Assembly (NCBI GenBank): GCA_000333855.2
Contig: CM007320.1
Location: 2,443,164-2,502,678 of the forward strand
Direction of reading: 5' to 3'
Source of the DNA: Endotrypanum monterogeii
Lineage: Eukaryota > Euglenozoa > Kinetoplastea > Trypanosomatida > Trypanosomatidae
DNA: 59,515 nucleotides
The notes beneath the pieces are model-generated. The model ran no database searches. It was not told where the DNA came from and worked only from the letters and a program-made list of their open reading frames with translations. Made by a program: the position numbers and the translations under genes. Shown here piece by piece: positions 20,634 through 29,324 of the stretch (positions are counted from its first letter, which is position 1; each line of letters begins with the position of its first letter).

Positions 20634-21851
20634 ATGACCTCTCATAACAAACGTGGTAAGGCAAAGGAGGCCGCGAACAAGCAGCGCAGGGCGGATCTGC
20701 ATCAGCACAAGGGCCCTTACAAGGGACGAAATAACAAGTGCACCAACAACCGGGGTGGCGGTAGCTCTTATCTCTCTGCCCGCACCTCAGCCAGACAGAA
20801 CCAAGTGAAACATACGTATGACGACACAGACCCACTAGGCCAGCAGCTCTTCGACTACATCATCGTCGTGGACGTGGAGGCAACATGTGAGGAGCACAAT
20901 CGCAAATATCCCCACGAGATCATTGAGATTCCGGGGGTTCTCGTCGATGTTCGCACAGGCCAGGTGGATCGAGCCCGCTCTTTTCATACCTATGTAAAGC
21001 CCTGGCGCAATCCCACGCTAACTCCCTTTTGTACACAGCTCACCGGCATTACACAGGAGACAGTGGACGCGGCCCCCACGATGACAGAGGCAATCAAGCT
21101 CTTCGAGAAATGGTATCGGGAAACCATCCCTAAAGGCGCTAAGACTATCTTCGCGGCTGACGGCCCGTGGGACTTCAAATGCTTTATCCACGAGCACCAC
21201 GTCTTGCGTGATCATGTGGGCTTTCCCAGCATTTTTTACGAGTACCTCGACATCCGCACCACCTTTGCTCATCGTTTGAATAATGGCGTTCCGATAAAAT
21301 TGGACGCGATGTTGCGTAAGATGAATCTCCGTTTTGAAGGAAGACCACATAACGGGTTTGACGACGCGTACAACATAGCGCGGCTCGCGGTCGCAATGAT
21401 GAGGGCAGGTTGTGTCTTTGACTTTGTCATTTCTATTCCGTTAGGCGACGAGTACCACTATCATCTAGACGGTGTACCGCTCTACCGACGTGAGGAGGGT
21501 AGCGGCCACGTCGACCGTGACGTCGTGGAGGACATCGCAAAGCAGTGCTACGGTACTGATTACTTCAAGTTCGGCCAGCGTCACCGCGAGTCTGTCCGCA
21601 AATATCGCCTTGAGCACCCTCACGACTTCAGTCACGCCAACGTGGTGGCACTGAAGCGGCGCACCGATCGTGCGTTAGCTCGCCAACGACAACGTCGGTG
21701 GCGCCTCACGCTGCTGTTTCTCATCTCACTCTTATTGATCGGAATCGCTTACCAGCTGCAACTGCACTGTGAAGCGGGAGCATGGCTGATATCCGCCCTA
21801 ACACGTGTCACAATCGGAGCACCTCCGGTAAGCCTCGTCGAAGGCGCATAG
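20634..21851 (+). CDS. ERI1/3'hExo-type DEDDh exonuclease 1, membrane-anchored
   Basis: A 405-residue protein: a basic N-terminal ~70 residues, then a DEDDh (RNase T-like) exonuclease core. Catalytic residues are in place: ExoI D80 and E82 (VVDVEATCEE), ExoII D180 (DGPWDFK) and ExoIII H239 and D244 (RPHNGFDDAYNIARL). The block LRFEGRPHNGFDD and the preceding FPSIFYEYLDIR closely follow the animal ERI1/3'hExo pattern. Those enzymes trim 3' ends of histone mRNA, 5.8S rRNA and small RNAs. After the core, residues about 356-378 form one strongly hydrophobic segment (LTLLFLISLLLIGIAYQL), followed by about 27 residues, which suggests tail-anchoring to a membrane. It is the first of three paralogues. 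The frame extends about 57 bp upstream without an ATG, so 20634 is taken as the start. The enzyme family is firm; substrate and membrane are unknown. Confidence 0.9.
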   Translation: MTSHNKRGKAKEAANKQRRADLHQHKGPYKGRNNKCTNNRGGGSSYLSARTSARQNQVKHTYDDTDPLGQQLFDYIIVVDVEATCEEHNRKYPHEIIEIPGVLVDVRTGQVDRARSFHTYVKPWRNPTLTPFCTQLTGITQETVDAAPTMTEAIKLFEKWYRETIPKGAKTIFAADGPWDFKCFIHEHHVLRDHVGFPSIFYEYLDIRTTFAHRLNNGVPIKLDAMLRKMNLRFEGRPHNGFDDAYNIARLAVAMMRAGCVFDFVISIPLGDEYHYHLDGVPLYRREEGSGHVDRDVVEDIAKQCYGTDYFKFGQRHRESVRKYRLEHPHDFSHANVVALKRRTDRALARQRQRRWRLTLLFLISLLLIGIAYQLQLHCEAGAWLISALTRVTIGAPPVSLVEGA

Positions 21852-22359
21852 AGTAGGGGGGGGGGAGGCTGCTCATCTACGTGACATTAAGGCCCACTTG
21901 TGTGCGTGGGTGTCGATCTGTTTGTCTCTCCCACTTTTTTTCTCTTCTTTCGCTCCTCGATGCGTCTTGGATGGGGCAGGGTGAGGGGGGGGGGTGAGGG
22001 GCTTTGGCGTGTCTTTGTCGTCCGCATTTTTCTTCTTATCACTGTGTAGGTTAACTTTCCCTAACGCCCCATGCCATAGGCGAAGAGAAGTGCATGCGCT
22101 GCTGCCTCTTTCTTTATCCCCCCGGTGTGTGTGTGTGTGTGTGTTGGAGTTAGTCTGGGTCTTCGGGGAGAGGACTTTGAACTCTTCGTGTGCTCATTGT
22201 GGATGTAGGGGCTTCAACGATAAAGCGCACACGCCAGCGGCATCAGCTTCGTCAGAGAAGTAAGTGAGGACGACACAGTGCGGACTTTGCCATTCATTGT
22301 CACATCGCAGGCACGTGTCCCTCGACGCGAGAGGAGGCGGTGCAACATCGTTACCCCTG

Positions 22360-22658
22360 NNNNNNNNNNNNNNNNNNNNNNNNNNNNNNNNNNNNNNNNN
22401 NNNNNNNNNNNNNNNNNNNNNNNNNNNNNNNNNNNNNNNNNNNNNNNNNNNNNNNNNNNNNNNNNNNNNNNNNNNNNNNNNNNNNNNNNNNNNNNNNNNN
22501 NNNNNNNNNNNNNNNNNNNNNNNNNNNNNNNNNNNNNNNNNNNNNNNNNNNNNNNNNNNNNNNNNNNNNNNNNNNNNNNNNNNNNNNNNNNNNNNNNNNN
22601 NNNNNNNNNNNNNNNNNNNNNNNNNNNNNNNNNNNNNNNNNNNNNNNNNNNNNNNNNN
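22360..22658. other. Assembly gap (299 N)
   Basis: Unresolved bases lie between exonuclease genes 1 and 2. The true length may differ from the number of Ns. Confidence 0.99.
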
Positions 22659-24186
22659 AGCTGCCTCGTACTCGAAAGCAACACAACGTATTCAGTTGAT
22701 GCAGCGTCAGAGCACAAATCTTTCCATCTTCTACACTGGCAATTCCCTGTCCTCCGCTTTTCGCATTGTGTGGCTGGCGAACAGTGACGGCATCATATGC
22801 CAATGGCGTACAGCACACGACGATGCGGATATTGTGGTGAGCAACCCCCTCTTCCCCCTCTTGACCAGAGGGCTCCCTTCCCCGCTTCTCCCCGCGCCCG
22901 CTAGCCGGACTTTGATCGCAGTGAGCTCCCTGGGATTGAGGCATGTGGTGTGTCCATGGCCGCCTGGCGCCGACTCTATTGTGTTAGTAGGGAAGGGGTG
23001 GTGGGTTGTGGAGCCTAATGGAAGGGCCTGTTAGGTACATGGCCTGACTCGATGGAGGATGGCGGCTCGTGTTGGGACTGAAAGGACATGGGCGACAGAG
23101 GGGAGGGGGTGCCACGGGGAGGAGGCGGAGGTGCGCTGTGTGGGTGTAAGCATGCGTACGGACTCCCCGCCGCCGTCGTGGGGGGTGGGGGTGAGTAGAG
23201 CGTTGAGGGTAACGAGCACTGGGGGAGCCCTATTTTTCACATGCGATAGGCGTGATATATGGCGAGTGAGGAGAGAGGCAGCGTGAGTGCTCTGTGTGTG
23301 TACAGTAGTTTTTTTTTTCCCGTTCATAACACTTCATCGAGCTCCGCTGTTTTTATTTTTAATTATCCATTGCGGTAATTCTCGAGATCTCACTTACGAA
23401 TTAATACATGCGTTTCCAAATAAGAAGTTCCCAATGGTGCCGTCAAACCGGCCTTCTACACATGTTGCCCCACCACGATTCCACCTTCCCAACTATGTTT
23501 CTATTGTCTTCTAACATCACTTCTCGTTTGCTCCCCCTCGACCATTTGTTTTGCGCGTTGCTTATCGTTGCGCGAAGCCCAACTGCACGTGGGAGTACCG
23601 CTTGCTCTGCTAGCTCCTCACTCTTTTCTTTCTCGGTGCGATATCTGCTAGCACACTCTGGCAAGCGTATTGCTGTACCCTGGCTTAGGTCCCCGCACAA
23701 CTTCTGAGGCACGCACAGACTCCCATCTCTACACATACACACACGGAAGGAGAATACATCAGGACACAGGCAATCACTTCCTCCCCCCCCCCCTCCTGCC
23801 CCTCCTGCCCTTGCTTCTTTTTTTATATTTTATCATAGGCCTTCCCCTTTTTCCCTCGGAGAATATACACCCTACACTTTCGAGCAGACTTCGTGCGCGT
23901 GGCTGGGAGAGTGCACATCCTTGATCAGCTCTTCAGACAGCGTGATACACAAGCGGCTCTCCCGCACTAGCCGGCAGTATCAATAGGTTCTGCACCGTGG
24001 AGGCAAAGGCAGAGGCGTGAGATATAAAGATCCTACGAATGCCCCACAAACATATCTGAAGCCCTGTGATATATATATCCGTCTGAGTGTGTAGGTGTGC
24101 TGGCTGTGGACTCCTCCTCTATTCCGCTTTCAATTGCCTTTTCTCCCTTTTGTTTATTACGTGACTTTGGTAGGCCCCCACTATAC

Positions 24187-24210
24187 ATATATATATATAT
24201 ATATATATAT
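24187..24210. repeat. (TA)n microsatellite
   Basis: A pure TA run about 640 bp upstream of the exonuclease 2 start. Confidence 0.95.
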
Positions 24211-24590
24211 TGTATACCAGAGGATTTCTGTGATTGTATTTTTGTCGTACACTGAACTTGTATCTCATTTTTCTTTTTGCCCAAACGTCCGTGCACGTGC
24301 ACGACTCTGCTTCTCTCTGACTCCCCCCTCCCCCCCTCTCGTATACACCCAGATACATAGCGAGAGAGCTTGCATCGCGACTTATACATTTTTCTTGCTC
24401 TGTTGTTGTCTTTGCTGTCTTTCATTTTTTCCATTTTTCTCTGTTCGTGTGAGTTTGTATTTTTGTATTTGTGTGTGCGAAGGCGATCTCTAGCCGTTGC
24501 GCGCCTGTCGCATTTTTTCTCCTCCCCCCCCCCCCATTCCAGGCATCTTCGTACCACCATCTAGTTGTGCCCCCTCACCCCCACCCGTAA

Positions 24591-24615
24591 TAATATACAT
24601 ATATATATACATATT

Positions 24616-24647
<32 letters not shown>

Positions 24648-24696
24648 GTTTGTTTCCTTACAACACTCTTTTGCTTTGCTGTGGTGCGGCTGGCAG
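24591..24696 (+). promoter_or_regulatory. TA-rich array and trans-splice acceptor for exonuclease 2
   Basis: An imperfect TA array (24591-24647) is followed by a T/C tract and GGCAG, with AG at 24695-24696. No ATG occurs between this AG and 24832, which supports that start (5' UTR about 135 nt). Confidence 0.5.
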
Positions 24697-24831
24697 TGGA
24701 GTGAGAGTAAAAGAAAAAGGGTTGGTGGTGTTGACATCTTGTAGAGGGTGTCGGTGTGCTGCAACTACACTGTGCGTGTCCGCGTCCATCGTCTGGCATT
24801 AAAGCGTTGCGTTATCCTGGACGTATTACAG

Positions 24832-27800
24832 ATGCATACGTCCGTGTCTACATGCAGGTCTTCTTTTGATGTGCTTCTATCTCAGCAACAGTCTCTACTC
24901 TTTTTAAAGATGTCTGACCAATGCAAAGTCATCCCACCCTACTTGGCGTCGTCGTCTCGAGCAGCACACTACTCAAGCGATTCATCCATGACAGCCACAG
25001 TAGCAGACGTAGGCGAGCCTGATCGGCCGGGCCATCAAGCGAGCTTAATTTGTATATCCTCGTCTGGTGGGGCGACAAGCACACTGCCGTTGCGGCACGT
25101 GGTGCCGCCACATGTCACGTCTACATTGCATTCCAAAAGAATCACTGAGGACCAGGTGTCGTCGTCACCGATGGAGGGGTTGGAGACTGCATCGTCCTCT
25201 CTTTCCATGGACATCTCCAGGCCAGCCACCCTCAGTAGCAGCGGCTGCGCTGTTTTTCAGAAAAGAAACGGCGCTTCTCTGACTGCCAGCGCCAGCGGCT
25301 CCACCTGCTCTCTTCTCGGCACATCCAAGACAGCGAAGCGGCACCACAAAATCGGTAACGCGTCCCACACACACCGTCGCACTGGTGCCACGGGCTCCTT
25401 AGCAGACCGCAGGTCTGTTTCGGAGCGCTGCAAAGCGGCCCGTACCTTCGCTGCTGAGCTGATGTCTGCACTAATGGAACACCCTCCAGAGGCCACAGAG
25501 ATTGCACAGTACCGCGCCTTGATGAAGACTATGGAACCGTCAACGCCGTCTAAGCGGAGGGAATCAACGCATTTGGACGCCAGCGCCACATCTCCAGCAG
25601 CAGAAAACGAAGTCTCCAAGGCATCTTTGCACTGTTCTTCAGGAGCCGTCTTGAAAGGAGTTGCGAAGACAACGAGCCTCTCATTACTCGGCGCAAAACA
25701 AAAGGCTCCTCAGGCACCCTCTAATGCCGCCGTTTCTTTCCCAGGACTAACGGCGAACATCGCCACTCCAGATGACGACGTTAGTGCTGGTGAACGCAGT
25801 ACATCCCCTGCCGCCGCCACGGCTTCCAAGGCGACAGAGTCAGTATCAGTACATTCGTCTGCGCGTAAGCTACTGGAGCTAGTGCCAGGTGATACGAACG
25901 CTATACCCCAACTGCTGAGCGTGTTGCGAGAGATCGCGCTGTCCTGCGCGTCGCCTGACACGTTCGTGCAGGCAGCAGGTGAGCCAAAGCTCCTTTCGGC
26001 AAGCTCATCGAGTTCTTCACACAACGCAGGTAGTGTTGTTGTCGGCACCACCTCGGGTAGCTGTTCAGAAGCAGCGCCTGCGGCGGATACCGCGGTGCAT
26101 TCCTCGGCCGACCTCAGCGCTGTGGATGAGGAACACTGGCATCGTGTCCGCGCCCATTTCGAGGTAGTGCGCAGGCTAGTATTAAATGAGCACGAGCTGG
26201 TTAATGCGCTTGACGAGACGCTCGGCGCCGAATGGCGAGGCGCCTCGGCCTCGGTGAAGGAACACGCGTGTGAGGCAACGGTTCTTGTGCCGAGTGCGTC
26301 GTCGACCAGCTGCTCATGCGAACTTCCTACAACCTCTTCTTCGAATGCCTCCGTCTCTAGAGTTCCAAGCGCGACCGCATCCGTTACTCCATCGCTGGCG
26401 GGTGGGGATGCGTCACTTATTTCATCTTCCACTGCACATGTGCCGGGTGGGGCTGGCTTGCAGAGCGCGTCGACTACGGACTCCTCTGCTGTGATTAGCC
26501 TCATGCCCACCTCAGCCAGTTCACACACCAGCATGCATCTCACAGGCTCTGTTGGCGCCACTTCCCCGGCGTCTCCAGGGACGATAGTGAGCCACAGCGC
26601 GCATTCGCCTAGTAGCTGCACACCACTCAGTGTGGATCATCGACCCCAGGAGAGAGGCGTTTCGTGTTCCTCCAAAGCACCGAGCCCTATAGCCCACCAG
26701 CGGGCTGCTAGCTCCAACGGCGCCACCACTACTTCAATGAAGCAGTTATCTGAGAACAGCTCAAGCTACTCTCCATCACAGCACGTGGCTATGATGCTGG
26801 ATCGCAGCACAACGCCGCCCTCGGTATCGCGCACGCAAGGCGATGGTGAAGTCGGTTTCTCAAACTTGCCCTCAACACCCCTGTCGGAGACAGCGGCGCC
26901 GTATCGGCCGTCCGCTTCGCTTATAGGTACTAGTCCACAGGGCGGTAACAGTTCCGCGTCTATCAGTGCATCGTTTCGCTTAGAGACGCGCGAGGAGATG
27001 CTGCGGCGCCGCAGTGCAGCACCCAATGCCTTCTACGCTTCTATGTCACACGGCGGTGCTACACAGCACTATCGCTGTGGCTCTCTCAGCGCAACTACAA
27101 CTCCTGGTGCGTTTGTGCCCTCTTCGTTGGCACCAGGTGTTCCACCTTTCGCACTCGGCGGCGGTACTGGTGTGGTGCGCAGCATGCCCGTGTCGCCGGT
27201 GGTGTCATACACTTCTCCGCTGAGCTCTCTGCCATGCCCATACGAGTACCTGCTGGTGCTGGACTTCGAGGCCACTTGTGAAGAACATCCGCCGCCCAAT
27301 TACCTGTACGAGATCATCGAGTTTCCAGTAGTGGTCGTGGATGTACGGTTGCAGCGAATTGTGGCGGAGTTCCACCGGTTCGTTCGTCCACGATACAAGA
27401 GAGATCTCAGCCCCTTTTGCAAGGAGTTGACCGGTATCCGACAGGAGGATGTGGACGCGGCAGCACCACTGGAGGAAGTTCTCCTGCAGTTTGAGCGCTG
27501 GTTTTCTCAGACGCTGCCACCGCATGCCCGCTGCATGTTCGTGACGGATGGTCCAATGGATTTGCGGGAGTTTATGTACATTCACAGCGTCTCTCGCCAG
27601 GGAATTCGCTTTCCCCCGCTTTTCTATCAGTTCATTGACGTGAAGCAGGTCTTCGCATGCTTCTTTCAGTGTTCACCGGGTAAGATCAAGGCGATGTTGG
27701 AGGTTCTCCACTTGCCCTTTGAGGGGCGGCTGCACAGCGGGCTCCACGATTCGCGCAACATCGCATCGATCGTGATCGGTCTTCTTAGCTATGGATGTAG

Positions 27801-27999
27801 TTTCTGTGAAGTTTCGGTGAACCGCTTACCGATCAATGGATTAGTGATGACTGGGGGACCCTCCGCGAATGGATCGGGGTCTCTCGTTCTTCCCCCGTCC
27901 ATTGCTCCCGCGGCGCCCGGTCGCATACGAACTTATGGCACTCCTCCAGCCTCTATCTTCCCTCACCAATCCGTAAAAGAAGACGGATTTTCACGCTGA
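24832..27999 (+). CDS. ERI1-like DEDDh exonuclease 2 with very long Ser-rich N-terminus
   Basis: A 1,055-residue protein. About 800 N-terminal residues are low-complexity, rich in Ser, Thr and Ala, with no recognisable domain. The DEDDh exonuclease core occupies about 805-1000 with all five catalytic residues: D811 and E813 (LDFEATCEE), D910 (DGPMDL), H968 and D973 (LHSGLHDSRNIA). The ExoIII motif has HD where the other two paralogues have DD; the second Asp, the metal ligand, is kept. A ~55-residue Pro/Gly tail ends the protein, with no membrane segment. An alternative start is the ATG at 24910, after TTTTTAAAG; 24832 is the first ATG after the better acceptor. The disordered extension suggests a scaffold or localisation role, which is inference. 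Confidence 0.88.
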   Translation: MHTSVSTCRSSFDVLLSQQQSLLFLKMSDQCKVIPPYLASSSRAAHYSSDSSMTATVADVGEPDRPGHQASLICISSSGGATSTLPLRHVVPPHVTSTLHSKRITEDQVSSSPMEGLETASSSLSMDISRPATLSSSGCAVFQKRNGASLTASASGSTCSLLGTSKTAKRHHKIGNASHTHRRTGATGSLADRRSVSERCKAARTFAAELMSALMEHPPEATEIAQYRALMKTMEPSTPSKRRESTHLDASATSPAAENEVSKASLHCSSGAVLKGVAKTTSLSLLGAKQKAPQAPSNAAVSFPGLTANIATPDDDVSAGERSTSPAAATASKATESVSVHSSARKLLELVPGDTNAIPQLLSVLREIALSCASPDTFVQAAGEPKLLSASSSSSSHNAGSVVVGTTSGSCSEAAPAADTAVHSSADLSAVDEEHWHRVRAHFEVVRRLVLNEHELVNALDETLGAEWRGASASVKEHACEATVLVPSASSTSCSCELPTTSSSNASVSRVPSATASVTPSLAGGDASLISSSTAHVPGGAGLQSASTTDSSAVISLMPTSASSHTSMHLTGSVGATSPASPGTIVSHSAHSPSSCTPLSVDHRPQERGVSCSSKAPSPIAHQRAASSNGATTTSMKQLSENSSSYSPSQHVAMMLDRSTTPPSVSRTQGDGEVGFSNLPSTPLSETAAPYRPSASLIGTSPQGGNSSASISASFRLETREEMLRRRSAAPNAFYASMSHGGATQHYRCGSLSATTTPGAFVPSSLAPGVPPFALGGGTGVVRSMPVSPVVSYTSPLSSLPCPYEYLLVLDFEATCEEHPPPNYLYEIIEFPVVVVDVRLQRIVAEFHRFVRPRYKRDLSPFCKELTGIRQEDVDAAAPLEEVLLQFERWFSQTLPPHARCMFVTDGPMDLREFMYIHSVSRQGIRFPPLFYQFIDVKQVFACFFQCSPGKIKAMLEVLHLPFEGRLHSGLHDSRNIASIVIGLLSYGCSFCEVSVNRLPINGLVMTGGPSANGSGSLVLPPSIAPAAPGRIRTYGTPPASIFPHQSVKEDGFSR

Positions 28000-29324
28000 T
28001 CCTTTTGGATCCCCTCTTGGGCAGCTGGGAAAGGCGTCTGAGGAGGAGGAGGGGGGGGGAGTCTTGCCGTGTGTGCGTCAGTGTGCTTAGAGTGTCTGCG
28101 AGACATCTGAATGGCAGCGCCGTCACTCAATATATATCTTTTGAAAGCTTGGATGAATGTCCACGTCTCCGAGATGCGAAAAGCCTTTCGCTTTCCTTTT
28201 TGGTGTTCTTGCTGCTGTTCCTGCTGCTGGCTTGATTTTTTTCCTCTTGTCGGTAGTGTGTGTGTGTATGTGTGTATTTATTATTGTCAGAGATGTCGTG
28301 GTCTCCGTTGGTGCTGCCGTCCTTGACGATGATGGGGCTTCACGTGCGTGCGTGCGTGCGCTCAACTTCTTGTTCTATTTCTGTGCTCACTTTTTTTTTT
28401 TTTAGCTATATCTGTGGGCTTGCTTCCTGCAGCACTCCGCTGAGACAGAACACCGCATATATAAACAAAATTTTGTAGTTGTCAACTAGTGATTTTGTTT
28501 TACCCGAGTATGTTTGAATACACGCACACGCACACACATCTCAAGGGAGCGACATCAGCCACAGAAGGGTTGGGCGTATCCATGCAAATGTAATGCATAA
28601 AGCTGACTTTCTGGCGTTCTTCTGCTTCACGTGGCATCCCTGGCGTCAGGACATCGGTAGTGGGGAGGAGCACATACGAATGGATCTGCCAACATCATCT
28701 GCCGCCCACCTCTCCAGCTTCCTTTCCCCCTCGGAATTCGACTTCATCGCGGCGTTGAAGGATCTCATGCGTCCCCTCCCTCCCCTCCTCACCACATCCG
28801 TCTCGTATGCGGGGCTATACACCGGCTCTAGTTGCTGTGCAGGTTACTTCCCGTGCTGCTCCTCTGACCAGAAGCAGAAGGAGAATACAAGATAAGCTCC
28901 CCTAAAAAAATCCTGGGCTCTTGCTTGGCGTTGGGTGGTAGTGGTGAGGCTTGTCAGCAAACGTTATTGTGATGCATGGACTTATATACGTGCAGGAAGA
29001 CACACTTTGCGCTCAAAACATATTTCATCTCCCTCTCTCGGTTACCTCTCCGCTGCCCTTTGATCTGCCGTCGCCGTTTCGCCCCAATTTTTTTATTGTT
29101 CATCGGCTGTGACAACATTTTTGCTTTTTTTGTACTGCACTCTTGCTTCAAGTGGTGTGTTTCTCTAAGACGTTGGCCCAGTAGTGAAGACGACGCATTG
29201 CCGTGGAAGCCTCCAAACAAACAAAGAGACATTGTCGAAGATCCTCTTCATTAGGCAATACTGCTACTGTTTCGGCTCAGTGTTTTTGTGATTCCATCGC
29301 ATTAGTGACTTCTGTCCCTTGGGA
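28000..29324. other. Intergenic region, exonuclease 2 to 3
   Basis: This spacer has G runs near 28050, poly-T runs, and a more GC-rich block at about 28590-28890 containing a 100-codon open frame that I do not accept as a gene. Several AGs after T/C-rich stretches precede 29325 (for example at 29278-29279), none clearly best. Confidence 0.65.

Larger units (their letters stand above)
21852..24831. other. Intergenic region with assembly gap, exonuclease 1 to 2
   Basis: A 3-kb spacer. It has G runs near 21860 and 21985, a (TG)n near 22127-22143, the N gap at 22360-22658, a GC-rich block to about 23285, then T/C-rich sequence with TA arrays at 24187-24210 and 24591-24647. I cannot exclude a gene or repeat inside the gap. 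Confidence 0.7.

Noticed and set aside
22264..23034. Open frame spanning the N gap
   Set aside because: Its length comes from unknown bases read as open codons. The flanks show no recognisable protein.
25710..26621. 303-codon open frame on the minus strand
   Set aside because: It is a shadow of the Ser-rich part of exonuclease 2; Ser and Ala codons read backwards as other common residues. No domain.
24910..27999. Alternative start of exonuclease 2 at 24910
   Set aside because: It is possible, because a T-rich tract precedes it, but the better acceptor at 24695-24696 makes 24832 the first ATG. Kept only as an alternative.
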